Shown here in pieces: positions 44,330 through 55,450 of a DNA stretch of 64,000 nucleotides. Each line of letters opens with the position of its first letter. Position 1 is the first letter of the stretch. The translations under genes and the position numbers were made by a program. The stretch is from Pseudarthrobacter sp. GA104. GTDB lineage: Bacteria; Actinomycetota; Actinomycetes; Actinomycetales; Micrococcaceae. The stretch spans positions 2,480,001-2,544,000 of the forward strand of contig NZ_WOWL01000001.1 of assembly GCF_009741265.1 (NCBI RefSeq), read 5' to 3'. The notes beneath the pieces are model-generated. The model was not told where the DNA came from. It made no database searches and saw only the letters and a list, made by a program, of their open reading frames with translations.

Positions 44330-46537
44330 ATGAGAACCACATCCAAAGGTTCGGAGCGTGTCCCGTTCTGGTTGCGCTGGCTGCTTCCCGTCATCCTGGT
44401 GCTGACCTGGCTGGCGCTGGCGGGCGTCGGAGGGCCAACATTCGGGCGGCTCGAAGAGGTCTCCTCCAACGACCAGGCCTCCTTCCTTCCGGCAGGTGCA
44501 GAAGCAACCGAGGCGCAGGACTGGCAGGCCAAGTTCCGTGACTCGGATGAGGTCCCGGGAGTCATCGTGATCGAGAGCAGCGAGGCCTTCACGCCGGCCC
44601 AGCTGGGGGAGGTTGCAGGACTGCGGGCGGAGCTCGAGGAACTGCAACTCGGCAGCGCGGTCATTGGACCCATCCCCTCCGAAGACGGCAAAGCCGTCCA
44701 GTTCATCGCGCCGATCGATTCCTCGGCCGAGGTCAAGGAAGCCGTGCAGGAGTTGCGGGACACCGTAGCCGGCGCGGCCCCGGAGGGCATGCAGACCTTC
44801 GTGACCGGCCCGGCCGGGCTCGCGGCGGACCTCACTGCCGCCTTCGCCGGGATCGACGGGATCCTCCTGCTGGTGGCCCTGGCCGCAGTGTTCGTGATCC
44901 TGCTGGTGGTGTACCGCTCCCTCCTGCTGCCCGTCATGGTGCTCCTGACGTCCGTCTTCGCGCTGTGTGCGGCCATCCTGCTGGTGTTCGGCATGGCAAA
45001 GGCCGGATGGATCCAGCTGAACGGCCAGAGCCAGGGCATCCTGTCCATCCTGGTCATCGGCGCCGCCACGGATTATGCCCTGCTGTACGTGGCGCGGTTC
45101 CGCGAAGCCCTGACCCACACCACCAACCGAACCGCCGCGGTCCTGACCGCGTGGAAAGCGTCCTTCGAGCCCATCCTGGCCTCCGGCGCAACGGTGATCA
45201 TCGCCCTGCTGTGCCTGCTCTTCTCCGACCTCAACTCCAACAAGGCGCTGGGTCCCGTGGCAGCGGCCGGCATCCTCTGTTCACTGTTTGCCGCGCTGAC
45301 GCTGCTCCCGGCCCTGATGGCGCTGCTGGGCCGGGCTGCCTTCTGGCCCTTCCGTCCCAAGCTGCTCCCCGCGGACCAGCGCGAACCCGAGCTGGTCACC
45401 GGTCTGGAAGGCCAGAAGGGCCTGTGGCGTGCCACCGGGTCCCTGGTTTCCCGGCGGCCCCGCGTGGTGTGGATCGCTTCCGTCCTCCTGCTGCTGGTTG
45501 CCTCGGCCGGCGTCCTGCAGCTCAAGGCCAACGGCGTTCCACAAACCGACGTCATCCTCACCGCATCCAACGCCGTTGACGGCCAGGATGCCTTGGCGCG
45601 GCATTTCGACGCCGGCAGCGGCAGCCCCGCCGTCGTGGTTGCGGACCAAGGCAGGGCACAGGAAGTACTGGACACCGTGAAAGCGGCCGACGGCGTGGGC
45701 GAGGCTTATCTCCTCGCCCGGGGTTCCGTGCCCATCACCGGAGCCCCCGGCGCTCCCGGCGCACCTGACGTCCGCGACGGCAAAGTGCTCATCAACGCCA
45801 CCCTCAACTCCGCCGCGGACTCCCTTGAAGCCGAGGAAGCGGTCAAGGCGCTGCGCGCCGACGTCAAGTCAGTGGACCCGGAAGCGCTGGTGGGCGGCGT
45901 AACCGCGACGGCGCTGGATACCAACACCACCGCACAGCGGGACCTGGTTATCATCATCCCGGTGGTCCTGGTGGTGATCCTCTTCATCCTGATGCTGCTG
46001 CTCCGCTCCATCCTGGCGCCGGTGCTGCTGGTGCTCTCGGTGGTGCTGTCCTACGCCGCGGCCATGGGCGTCTCCGCCTTTGTTTTCAACAACATCCTGG
46101 GCTTCCCGGGGGCGGATGCCACAGTCCCGCTGTTCGGTTTTGTGTTCCTGGTTGCCCTGGGCGTGGATTACAACATCTTCCTGATGAGCAGGGTCCGCGA
46201 GGAGTCCCTCAAGCACGGCACCCGGCCCGGCATCCTTCGCGGGCTGGGCGTCACCGGCGGCGTCATCACCTCCGCCGGCGTGGTTCTTGCGGCCACGTTC
46301 GCCGCGCTGGGCGTCATTCCGATCATGTTCCTGGTGCAGCTGGCCTTCATCGTGGCCTTCGGGGTGCTGCTGGACACCGTCCTGGTCCGGTCGCTGCTGG
46401 TTCCGGCGCTCGCCTACGACATCGGGCCCCGCATCTGGTGGCCGGGCAAGCTGGGGCGGCCGGAACTGGATGCGGCCATCCAGCGGGAAGCCGGCGGCAG
46501 CCCCGAGCGCGTGGTGGAGGGTGCAGGCCGCCGCTAA
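44330..46537 (+). CDS. MMPL-family transporter
   Basis: A 735-residue RND-superfamily permease with about 11-12 segments in two repeats. Each repeat has the family core: GAATDYALLYVARFREAL near residue 245 and LGVDYNIFLMSRVREE near residue 605. A large extracytoplasmic loop follows the first segment in each half. It probably exports a drug or lipid under MarR control. The length is typical of shorter actinobacterial MMPL proteins. Confidence 0.9.
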   Translation: MRTTSKGSERVPFWLRWLLPVILVLTWLALAGVGGPTFGRLEEVSSNDQASFLPAGAEATEAQDWQAKFRDSDEVPGVIVIESSEAFTPAQLGEVAGLRAELEELQLGSAVIGPIPSEDGKAVQFIAPIDSSAEVKEAVQELRDTVAGAAPEGMQTFVTGPAGLAADLTAAFAGIDGILLLVALAAVFVILLVVYRSLLLPVMVLLTSVFALCAAILLVFGMAKAGWIQLNGQSQGILSILVIGAATDYALLYVARFREALTHTTNRTAAVLTAWKASFEPILASGATVIIALLCLLFSDLNSNKALGPVAAAGILCSLFAALTLLPALMALLGRAAFWPFRPKLLPADQREPELVTGLEGQKGLWRATGSLVSRRPRVVWIASVLLLLVASAGVLQLKANGVPQTDVILTASNAVDGQDALARHFDAGSGSPAVVVADQGRAQEVLDTVKAADGVGEAYLLARGSVPITGAPGAPGAPDVRDGKVLINATLNSAADSLEAEEAVKALRADVKSVDPEALVGGVTATALDTNTTAQRDLVIIIPVVLVVILFILMLLLRSILAPVLLVLSVVLSYAAAMGVSAFVFNNILGFPGADATVPLFGFVFLVALGVDYNIFLMSRVREESLKHGTRPGILRGLGVTGGVITSAGVVLAATFAALGVIPIMFLVQLAFIVAFGVLLDTVLVRSLLVPALAYDIGPRIWWPGKLGRPELDAAIQREAGGSPERVVEGAGRR

Positions 46538-46681
46538 ATCCCGGACCCGGCCAGTGCCGTGCCCCGGATTGCACGTGCCCCCTGAAGGCCGCTGCGCCGC
46601 GGCCCTGTTGGCTAAAAGACCCGCTCGATAGACTGCAAATGCGCCCGTATGGACGCGGAACCTCAAGGGAGAGAAGTCATC

Positions 46682-46957
46682 ATGACGGAACATCACGCCG
46701 ATGAGCAGCCCCGCAAGGGCAGTACAGCGCCGGGACTGGAAGGCGAAGGCGGACAGTATGTGGACGGCGACTACGGCGATGCCGGCACTGTGGGGGACGT
46801 CGCCGCGAACCGTGAAGACGGCGAATATGAGGACGGCGATTACGGCGCCGCCGGTACGGCCGGCCGGGCCCGTGAAGCGGATGTGATCGGTGAGGAGCTC
46901 ACCGACGAACAGGTGAATACCACTGCCGAGGAGCGCCGCCCGGACGGCGACAGGTAA
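46682..46957 (+). CDS. Small acidic protein with repeated GDYG units
   Basis: A 91-residue, very acidic protein without Cys and with few hydrophobic residues. Two near-copies, YVDGDYGDAGT and YEDGDYGAAGT, are visible, spaced 27 residues apart. AGAGAAGTCATC precedes the ATG. It looks intrinsically disordered. No family or function is recognised. It stands alone upstream of the heat-shock operon. Confidence 0.6.
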   Translation: MTEHHADEQPRKGSTAPGLEGEGGQYVDGDYGDAGTVGDVAANREDGEYEDGDYGAAGTAGRAREADVIGEELTDEQVNTTAEERRPDGDR

Positions 46958-47089
46958 CACGGCAGCAAGAAGCAGCGCGGCGGCAGGTTCTCCAGCAGCG
47001 AAACGGGGAACCGCCGTCGTCCGCGTTTAAAACCCGGGAACCGCGCCATTGCGCGGGAGTCGCGGCATGTGCGGACCGCCCCGTACCAG

Positions 47090-47114
47090 AAGTTGAGTGT
47101 AGTACGCTCAACTT
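47090..47114 (+). promoter_or_regulatory. HAIR (HspR) element 1 of the dnaK operon
   Basis: AAGTTGAGT-N7-GCTCAACTT matches the HspR-associated inverted repeat (CTTGAGT-N7-ACTCAAG). HspR from the same operon should bind it and repress dnaK. Confidence 0.88.
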
Positions 47115-47118
47115 CGTA

Positions 47119-49086
<1,968 letters not shown>

Positions 49087-49091
49087 CAGCC

Positions 49092-49772
49092 ATGCCCCAT
49101 CACGGTAACGAGGAAGAGCACACTTCCGCAGGCCAGGAGAACACGGACCAGCGGGGCGACAGCCATGAGCCGGTCATCCGGGACAACCGCAAGGTTGACC
49201 CGGTGACCGGGCAGGCCCGCCACCCCGAGGGCGGCCACGCCGCCGCTGCCAAGGATTCCGACGGCGATGCGCTCGCCCAGGCTGAGGAGATCCTGAACGG
49301 TGTGGAGGTGCCGGCTGCGGAGTCCGTGGCCCAGGGCGCTGGTTCGGCAGGGACAACCGCAGAGGCCGCCGAGCTGAGGAACGACCTCCTCCGCCTGCAG
49401 GCCGAGTACGTCAACTACCGCAAGCGCGTTGAACGCGACCGCGCGGTGGCAGGGGAAATGGCCGTCATCGGCGTCCTGAACTCCCTGCTGCCGGTCCTGG
49501 ACGACGTCGATGCGGCCCGCCAGCACGGCGACCTCGTTGACGGTCCGTTCGCCGCGATCGCCGCCAAGCTGGAGAACGCGCTGAAGACGTACGGCCTGGT
49601 CCGGATCGACGAGACCGGCGTGGAGTTCGATCCCACGATCCACGAGGCCCTGATCCAGCAGCCCGGCGAGGACATCGAGGTTGACACCGTCAGCCAGGTG
49701 CTCCGCTCCGGCTACAAGTCAGGCGAACGCGTCCTCCGCGCAGCGCAGGTCATCGTCGCAGTTCCGGCTTAG
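49092..49772 (+). CDS. grpE: Nucleotide exchange factor GrpE
   Basis: A 226-residue DnaK co-chaperone. A long acidic disordered N-terminus precedes the coiled-coil region (LRLQAEYVNYRKRVERDRAV) and the C-terminal beta domain (VEFDPTIHEALIQQ, VLRSGYKSGERVLRAAQVIV). It begins 5 bases after dnaK. It is followed by a 260-base structured gap before dnaJ. Confidence 0.96.
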   Translation: MPHHGNEEEHTSAGQENTDQRGDSHEPVIRDNRKVDPVTGQARHPEGGHAAAAKDSDGDALAQAEEILNGVEVPAAESVAQGAGSAGTTAEAAELRNDLLRLQAEYVNYRKRVERDRAVAGEMAVIGVLNSLLPVLDDVDAARQHGDLVDGPFAAIAAKLENALKTYGLVRIDETGVEFDPTIHEALIQQPGEDIEVDTVSQVLRSGYKSGERVLRAAQVIVAVPA

Positions 49773-49794
49773 TCGGGGGTACTTCGGCGCTACG

Positions 49795-49838
49795 CCGGAT
49801 AGGGGGCGGTGCCCTCCACACCGCCGCCCCCTATCCGG
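49795..49838 (+). terminator. Hairpin after grpE
   Basis: ccggatagggggcgg pairs exactly with ccgccccctatccgg (15 bp, 14-base loop). It lies 22 bases past the grpE stop. No U-run follows, so it may be an attenuator or a stabilising stem rather than a full terminator. Confidence 0.65.
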
Positions 49839-49890
49839 CCTCCGCGCCGGCGGTCATCTCGCCTAAGGTGAGGTAACCACAAAGCTCGCA

Positions 49891-49993
49891 GCGGTACAGG
49901 GGCCCCGGGAGTGGCATCGGGCCTGCCGGAGCGTGGCGGCTGGGGTCCGCGAGGACCCAGCCGCCACGCGAAGGGGCGGGGGCCCTGTACCGC
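49891..49993 (+). repeat. Nested inverted repeats between grpE and dnaJ
   Basis: An outer stem (gcggtacaggggcccc with ggggccctgtaccgc, one G bulged) encloses an inner stem of 17 bp (gcgtggcggctggggtcc with ggacccagccgccacgc, one G bulged). The structure ends 39 bases before the dnaJ TTG start. It is an unusual leader for a chaperone gene. Confidence 0.8.
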
Positions 49994-50032
49994 GGAGAGC
50001 TGTTAGTTAGAAGACTTTGAAAGGAAACGCCA

Positions 50033-51004
50033 TTGGCTAGCCAGGATTGGGTGGACAAGGACTTTTACAAGATCCTTGGTGTCGCCAAGGACGCTTCCGA
50101 CGCCGATATCAAGAAGGCTTATCGGAAGCTGGCCCGGCAGCACCACCCTGATACCAATGCGGGGAACACGGCTTCCGAGAAGAAATTCAAGGACATCTCC
50201 GAGGCTTACTCGGTGCTTTCGGATCCCGAGGAGCGCCAGCAGTACGACGCCATCCGGGCCATGGGCGGCGGCGCACGGTTTGCGCCCGGCGGTGCCGGGG
50301 CGGGCAACGGCGGCTTCGAGGACATGTTCGGCGGCCTCTTCACCGGCAACACCGGCCGGCATGCCGGCGGCTTCAATCCTTCCGCCGGCGGCATTCCGCC
50401 GGAGTTCGCCGACCTGTTCGGCGGCGGCTTTGGCCAGACAGGGTTCCAGCGGACGCCCCAGAAGGGTGCGGACCGTACTGCCTCCACGAGCATTTCCTTC
50501 GCCGGCTCCATACGCGGCACCACCATTGGCCTGCGGGAACCGAGCGGTGAAGTCATCGACGTCCGGGTGCCAGCCGGCATCAAGGACGGCCAGAAGGTCC
50601 GCGTCCGGGGCAAGGGCCAGCCCGGCGCTGCCGGTTACGGGGACCTGGTGGTGTCCGTCTCGGTCCAGCCGCACGCCTTCTACACGCGCGACGGCGACAA
50701 CCTCCGTATCCACGTCCCCGTCACCTTCCCCGAGGCTGCTTTAGGTGCGGACATCGAGGTGCCCACTATCGACGGCGAAAAGGTGCGGGTCCGCGTGCCG
50801 GCCGGGACGCCGTCGGGCCGCACTCTGCGGGTCAAGGGCAAGGGCGTGAAGACGTCCAAGGGAACCGGCGACCTGCTGGTGACCATCGACGTCGCCGTTC
50901 CCAAGAACCTAAACAAGGAAGCCGAAACCGCGGTCAAGGCGTTTGCCGAGGCCACGGCGGGAGCCGATGTCCGTGAGGGCCTGGCCGCCAAGGCCCGGTT
51001 GTAG
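50033..51004 (+). CDS. dnaJ: DnaJ-type co-chaperone without a zinc finger
   Basis: A 323-residue DnaJ. The J domain (residues ~9-75) keeps HPD in [10 protein letters not shown] Gly/Phe-rich region runs to ~145 and two beta-rich C-terminal domains follow. No CxxCxGxG repeats are present, so this is a CbpA-like (type II) form where many actinobacterial dnaK operons carry the zinc-finger DnaJ. The start is TTG, with AAAGGAAAC before it. It stimulates DnaK and hands over substrates. Confidence 0.93.
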   Translation: MASQDWVDKDFYKILGVAKDASDADIKKAYRKLARQHHPDTNAGNTASEKKFKDISEAYSVLSDPEERQQYDAIRAMGGGARFAPGGAGAGNGGFEDMFGGLFTGNTGRHAGGFNPSAGGIPPEFADLFGGGFGQTGFQRTPQKGADRTASTSISFAGSIRGTTIGLREPSGEVIDVRVPAGIKDGQKVRVRGKGQPGAAGYGDLVVSVSVQPHAFYTRDGDNLRIHVPVTFPEAALGADIEVPTIDGEKVRVRVPAGTPSGRTLRVKGKGVKTSKGTGDLLVTIDVAVPKNLNKEAETAVKAFAEATAGADVREGLAAKARL

Positions 51005-51018
51005 CAGGGAGGTGTGCA

Positions 51019-51444
51019 GTGGACGTCAGTGCTGACCAGCCCATTTTCGTGATTTCGGTGGCGGCTGAGCTTGCGGACATGCACCCCCAGACGCTGCGGC
51101 AGTACGACCGGCTGGGTATCGTCTCGCCTAGCCGCGCTCCCGGAAAGTCCCGCCGCTACTCACAGCGGGACGTGACCATGCTGCGTGAAGTGCAGCGGCT
51201 GTCCCAGGAAGGCGTCTCGCTGGAAGGGATCAAGCGGATCCTGGAACTCGAGAACCAGGTGGCCGCCCTGCAGGGCCGGATTGCGGAGCTGACCGAGGAA
51301 CTCGGCCGGCGCCGGCAGCCCCTGGACGCACGGATCTTCGCGGCCGGCGCGGCCGGCGACGTGGTGAGCCTGGCACGGGGCCAGCGCCCGCGCCCCCGCT
51401 CGCAGGCTGTGGTGCTCTGGCGGCCCCGCTCCCTCGGTACATAG
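51019..51444 (+). CDS. hspR: Heat-shock repressor HspR
   Basis: A 141-residue MerR-type protein. The helix-turn-helix runs from FVISVAAELADMHPQTLRQY to SRRYSQRDVTMLREVQRLSQ, then a coiled coil (NQVAALQGRIAELTEEL). It represses its own operon through the HAIR boxes upstream of dnaK, usually with DnaK as corepressor. It starts with GTG behind GGAGGT, 14 bases after dnaJ. Confidence 0.95.
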   Translation: MDVSADQPIFVISVAAELADMHPQTLRQYDRLGIVSPSRAPGKSRRYSQRDVTMLREVQRLSQEGVSLEGIKRILELENQVAALQGRIAELTEELGRRRQPLDARIFAAGAAGDVVSLARGQRPRPRSQAVVLWRPRSLGT

Positions 51445-51540
51445 CTGCTTTCGCAAGCCGGACCTAAGTACCGCGCCGCCGGTACCGGCCGGAATTAGAG
51501 TACTCGCTACTCGTGACCCCGGAGCCCCCGGAAACTTCAA

Positions 51541-51574
51541 TGGAACCACTGCTGGATCAGCAGCAGTGGTTCCA
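51541..51574 (+). terminator. Terminator of the heat-shock operon
   Basis: A perfect 14-bp stem (tggaaccactgctg with cagcagtggttcca) with loop gatcag, followed by a ttt-containing tail. The stem could be extended by flanking ccccggaaactt and aaggtttctgggg. It lies 97 bases past hspR. Confidence 0.85.
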
Positions 51575-51637
51575 AGGTTTCTGGGGGTTTTCCATGTGTG
51601 GTTCCGCTTTTAGCAGCCCTGCCCGTGAGGCGCACCG

Positions 51638-52036
51638 ATGAGCCCGGGGATGGAGTCGGTGGCAGCGTTCAGCGGCTCGCTTCCGGGCCAACTGCTGCTC
51701 GCCTTCGGCCAGACGATTGTGGTGGTGTGCGTCTGCTTCGACATGGTGCGCGCGCTGTCCGTCCCGAGGTCCCACCGGCGCTACCTGGCAAGCACTGTCT
51801 TCCGGACCCTGGCGGTGCCGTCCATCATCGTCAACGGGCTGACTGTCCTGATCGCCCTGGTGCTGGCGTCCTGGATCGATGTGGTGATGGGAATGTTCGT
51901 GCTGATGGCCATCATTTTCCGCCTGCACCACGACAAGGACGAGGACAACTGGTGGAAGGGCAAGGGCAAGAAGCTTGCCCGCTGGGCGCGCCGCCAGTTC
52001 TCCGGGCGGACCGCCGTCGCCCCGGCGATGGGGTAA
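51638..52036 (+). CDS. Small membrane protein of unknown function
   Basis: A 132-residue protein with three hydrophobic segments (QLLLAFGQTIVVVCVCFDMV, VFRTLAVPSIIVNGLTVLIA, MGMFVLMAIIF) and a basic, Trp-containing C-terminal tail (WWKGKGKKLARWARRQF). No domain is recognised. It lies between the heat-shock terminator and the arsenic-cluster genes on the other strand. Basic tails of this kind are cytoplasmic. Confidence 0.6.
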   Translation: MSPGMESVAAFSGSLPGQLLLAFGQTIVVVCVCFDMVRALSVPRSHRRYLASTVFRTLAVPSIIVNGLTVLIALVLASWIDVVMGMFVLMAIIFRLHHDKDEDNWWKGKGKKLARWARRQFSGRTAVAPAMG

Positions 52037-52058
52037 CAGGCGTCTCCTGCCGCGGGTG

Positions 52059-52574
52059 CTAAAGGCTCAGTTGCTTGGCATGGAAGTCGAAGTGCAGCGT
52101 GGGGTAGCGGTATACCTCGGCAAGCGTCATCGATGGAGCGAAGAACGGGTCCCACCTGTCCGGAAACGCCATGGAGCGGGACAGCGACGCCTCGCTCTCG
52201 CGCTCCAGGCGGCGGGAGAGCGCAGCCAGGGTCCTGTCCAGTTTCCGGCCCATTCTCCGCCTGTCGTAGACGGTCGAAGCCGCCCGCGAGCCCCAGTAAT
52301 TGACGACGTCGAAAGGCCGGGTTCCGGCGTTGAGCAGCGCCGCGAACGCCTCGCCGGCCGGCTTGGGCAGGCGGCTGACAACGTGGACCAGGGGAATCAG
52401 GGCCCGCACCACCATGTACCCGAAGACCATGTGGAAGAGCAGCTGCTCATTGGTCCATCGGGTTCCGTTGCTGCCGCGGCGCAGGTCTTGTGGTGTTGCG
52501 CCGTCCAACAGGACCTTGAGCTCGCGGGCCGCACGGGCATACCCGTCCGTGATGTCCTCCTTCGTTGGATCCAT
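52059..52574 (-). CDS. DinB-like (DUF664-type) protein at the end of the arsenic operon
   Basis: A 171-residue helical protein whose first part (LKVLLDGATPQDLRRGSNG, RWTNEQLLFHMVFGYMV) matches the DinB/YfiT four-helix bundle, with His residues in place for a metal (LLFHMVFG and FDFHAKQLSL). The ATG at 52574 overlaps the stop of the flavoprotein gene (TGATG), so it is translationally coupled. DinB proteins are often thiol-transferases with mycothiol or bacillithiol. A thiol role in arsenic handling is a reasonable guess. Confidence 0.7.
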   Translation of the reverse strand: MDPTKEDITDGYARAARELKVLLDGATPQDLRRGSNGTRWTNEQLLFHMVFGYMVVRALIPLVHVVSRLPKPAGEAFAALLNAGTRPFDVVNYWGSRAASTVYDRRRMGRKLDRTLAALSRRLERESEASLSRSMAFPDRWDPFFAPSMTLAEVYRYPTLHFDFHAKQLSL

Positions 52575-53938
52575 CACTGCCTGCCATGCGAAAGCCCGGT
52601 GGGAAAGCCCACCAGTACCGGCTCGGGGGCGGTGCAGCAGCCCGCTTCGGAACCCGCCGGGGTGGCGGCCGGGACCTCGCAGCTGGTGCCGGCGTCCGTG
52701 GAGCAGACGCCCGTCTCGGGGAGTACCAGCTGGACGGTGTTGGAGGCTTCCTGGTCGCCGGCCAGGGCGGCGACGACGGAGCGGACCTGCTCGTACCCGG
52801 TTGCCAGCAGGAAGGTTGGGGCCCGGCCATAGGACTTCATGCCCACGACGTAGAAGTCCTTGTCCGGGTGGGCGAGGAGCTTGGCTCCGTGCGGCGGCAC
52901 CGTCCCGCACGAGTGGAATTCGGGGTCGATGAGTGGCCCAAGCTGGCGGGGAGCCTCGACGGCAGGGTCGAGGTCAAGCCGGAGCTCGCGCAGCATCGCC
53001 AGGTCCGGGCGGAAACCTGTGCAGGGGACGACGACATCGGCATCAAGGGTTCGGCCGTCGACGGATTGCACCGTTACGCCGGAGTCCAGCGCTTTCAGCG
53101 AAGCGATGCCAAAGCGGGTGTGCAGTTCGATGGTGCCGGCCTGGACCAGGCGCCGCAGCCGTGAACCCAGTTGCCCGCGCGCCGGCAGGCCGTCTGCGTC
53201 CCCGCCGCCATAAACCTTCTCTGCGGACCCGCCACGGACCGCCCACAGGATCCGGGTTGCCGGCTCCTGCCTGGCGAGGTCGGCGAGGCTGATCAGCGTG
53301 TTGGCGGCGGAGTGCCCGGCACCGACCACCAGCACCCGCCGTCCCGCGAAGCGGCTCCGCTCCCGGCCGGAAACGTCCGGGAGCGGCGAAGAGATCCTGT
53401 CAGCTGCCGCGTTTTCGCCGACGGCCGGCAGCCCTGAGGTGCCCAGCGGGTTCCGGGTGCCCCAGGTGCCGGACGCATCGATCACTGCTGCCACAGTGTG
53501 GTCGCGGGTCTCGCCGTTCCCGTGCTGCACCCGCACGGTGAACGGCGTGGTGTCCCGGTCCCGGGAGTGGGTCTTGTCCAGGCCGGCGCGGGTCACCGCC
53601 GTGACCCGCGCGCCGGTCTGGAGGCGGGAGCTGATGGCGGGGGTCGCAGCCAGCGGTGCGAGGTAGTTGTCGATGAGTTCCCCGCCGTAGGGCAGCGCGG
53701 TGGGGCGGGGGGCTTCCCAGCCGGCGGACTCCAGGAGGCGCACCGCGGCGGCGTCGAGGTTGAACCGCCACGGCGAGAACAGGCGGATGTGCCGCCAATC
53801 ACCAATGGCCGCGCCCGCCGTCGTGCCTGCCTCAAAGATCAGCGGCTCAAGCCCGCGCTCCAGCAGGTGCGCCGCGGCTGCCAGGCCCACGGGCCCGGCG
53901 CCGATTACGGCAACCGGCAGGTTCGTCGTCGAATCCAT
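52574..53938 (-). CDS. FAD-dependent monooxygenase-like protein of the arsenic operon (ArsO-type)
   Basis: A 454-residue flavoprotein. An N-terminal FAD site VAVIGAGPVGLAAAAHLLE begins at residue ~8, and a second nucleotide site VLVVGAGHSAANTLISLADL lies near residue 190. The last 35 residues hold five or so cysteines (GVCSTDAGTSC, SEAGCCTAPE), absent from ordinary members and possible As(III) ligands. It lies third after acr3 with trxB upstream and a DinB gene downstream. ArsO proteins are known in arsenic clusters; the exact reaction is not settled. Confidence 0.8.
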   Translation of the reverse strand: MDSTTNLPVAVIGAGPVGLAAAAHLLERGLEPLIFEAGTTAGAAIGDWRHIRLFSPWRFNLDAAAVRLLESAGWEAPRPTALPYGGELIDNYLAPLAATPAISSRLQTGARVTAVTRAGLDKTHSRDRDTTPFTVRVQHGNGETRDHTVAAVIDASGTWGTRNPLGTSGLPAVGENAAADRISSPLPDVSGRERSRFAGRRVLVVGAGHSAANTLISLADLARQEPATRILWAVRGGSAEKVYGGGDADGLPARGQLGSRLRRLVQAGTIELHTRFGIASLKALDSGVTVQSVDGRTLDADVVVPCTGFRPDLAMLRELRLDLDPAVEAPRQLGPLIDPEFHSCGTVPPHGAKLLAHPDKDFYVVGMKSYGRAPTFLLATGYEQVRSVVAALAGDQEASNTVQLVLPETGVCSTDAGTSCEVPAATPAGSEAGCCTAPEPVLVGFPTGLSHGRQ

Positions 53939-53972
53939 GTGTCCTCTTTTGTTCTTGGGTGGGCGGGGCGGG

Positions 53973-54971
53973 TCAGGCGTGGGTTGGTTCCTCGACCAGG
54001 GCGGTGGCGATGCTGTCCGCGTCCTCCAGCGCCGCGAGGTAGCGCTCGGCATCCAGGGCGGCGGCGCAGCCGGTGCCGGCCGCGGTGATGGCCTGGCGGT
54101 AGCGGTGGTCCACGGCGTCGCCGCAGGCGAAGACGCCGGTGAGGTTGGTGACCGTGGTGGGGGCGTCCACCTTGATGTAGCCCTCGTCGTCCAGGTCCAC
54201 CTGCCCGGCCACGAGTTCGGTGCGCGGGAGGTGGCCGATGGCGACGAAGATTCCGGTGGCGGACTGCTGGCGGGTTTCCCCGGTGCGGGTGTCCGTCAGC
54301 GTGACGCCGGTGACCTTGGTATCGCCGTGGATGGCGGTGACGGCGGAGTTCCAGGCGAAGCTGATCTTGGGGTTGTCCTTGGCACGCTGCGCCATGATGC
54401 GGGAGGCCCGCAGTTCGCCCTTGCGCACGACGACGGTGACGGACTTGCCGAACCGGGTCAGGAACATCGCCTCCTCCATGGCCGAGTCGCCGCCGCCTAC
54501 CACGATGATGTCCTGCTCGCGGAAGAAGAACCCGTCGCAGGTGGCGCACCAGGAAACGCCGTGGCCGCTGAACTTCTTCTCCTCCGGCAGCCCGAGTTCC
54601 TTGTAGGCGGAGCCGGTGGCAAGGATGACGGCGGGAGCCTCGTGCACGTCGCCGCCGCCGGTGACCACCCGCTTGAGGTGGCCCGCCAGCGAGACTTCCG
54701 TGACGTCGTCGAACACCACCTGCGCGCCGAACTTCTCCGCCTGTTCCTGCAGCCCGTCCATGAGTTCCGGACCCTGGATGCCGCCCGGGAAACCGGGGAA
54801 GTTCTCCACTTCAGTGGTGTTCATCAGGGCGCCGCCGGCGGTGACCGAGCCGGCCAGGACCAGGGGCTTGAGCCCTGCCCGGGCGGCGTAGATGGCGGCG
54901 GTGTAGCCGGCAGGGCCGGACCCGATGATGATTAACTGTTCTGTGTTCACGGCGTTCACGGTCTCGCTCAC
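53973..54971 (-). CDS. trxB: Thioredoxin reductase
   Basis: A 332-residue FAD enzyme. It has [20 protein letters not shown] near the N-terminus, the redox pair WCATCDG (Cys142, Cys145) and the NADPH site [15 protein letters not shown]. The C-terminal FAVCGD-like motif reads [17 protein letters not shown]. Placed between arsC and the flavoprotein gene, it likely feeds electrons to arsenate reduction or to thiols. It begins 33 bases after arsC. Confidence 0.92.
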   Translation of the reverse strand: MSETVNAVNTEQLIIIGSGPAGYTAAIYAARAGLKPLVLAGSVTAGGALMNTTEVENFPGFPGGIQGPELMDGLQEQAEKFGAQVVFDDVTEVSLAGHLKRVVTGGGDVHEAPAVILATGSAYKELGLPEEKKFSGHGVSWCATCDGFFFREQDIIVVGGGDSAMEEAMFLTRFGKSVTVVVRKGELRASRIMAQRAKDNPKISFAWNSAVTAIHGDTKVTGVTLTDTRTGETRQQSATGIFVAIGHLPRTELVAGQVDLDDEGYIKVDAPTTVTNLTGVFACGDAVDHRYRQAITAAGTGCAAALDAERYLAALEDADSIATALVEEPTHA

Positions 54972-55003
54972 GGGAATCTCCTGGGGGTCGGAATCTTGTG
55001 GAT

Positions 55004-55426
55004 CTACTTGGCGGCCGGGATGAGGGATTCGATCAGGCCCTCGATGCGGGTCCTGATCTGGTCGCGGATGGGGCGGACGGATTCAACGCCCTTGCCTGCG
55101 GGGTCCTCGAGGACCCAGTCCTCGTAGCGCTTGCCGGGGAAGTACGGGCATTCGTCACCGCAGCCCATGGTGATGACGACGTCGGATTCCTTCACGGCCT
55201 CCGTGGTCAGGACCTTGGGAACCTCGGCGGACATGTCGATGCCCACCTCGGCCATGGCTTCCACGGCGGACGGGTTGATCTTGTCCGCGGGCTGGGAGCC
55301 GGCGGAGCGCACCTCGATGGCGCCCTTGGAAAGGCTGGTGAGGAAGGCAGCGGCCATCTGGGAACGGCCGGCGTTGTGGACGCAGACGAACAGGACGGAC
55401 GGTTTCTTGGCGGTTTCGGTGCTCAT
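55004..55426 (-). CDS. arsC: Arsenate reductase of the LMW-phosphatase type
   Basis: A 140-residue protein with the phosphatase-loop signature [16 protein letters not shown] and the loop [19 protein letters not shown]. It reduces arsenate to arsenite using a thiol partner. The form resembles the Corynebacterium ArsC enzymes, which use mycothiol and mycoredoxin; the adjacent trxB suggests thioredoxin could serve. It follows acr3 by 24 bases. Confidence 0.92.
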   Translation of the reverse strand: MSTETAKKPSVLFVCVHNAGRSQMAAAFLTSLSKGAIEVRSAGSQPADKINPSAVEAMAEVGIDMSAEVPKVLTTEAVKESDVVITMGCGDECPYFPGKRYEDWVLEDPAGKGVESVRPIRDQIRTRIEGLIESLIPAAK

Positions 55427-55450
55427 GGTGTTCTCCGGTGGTAACGGTGG

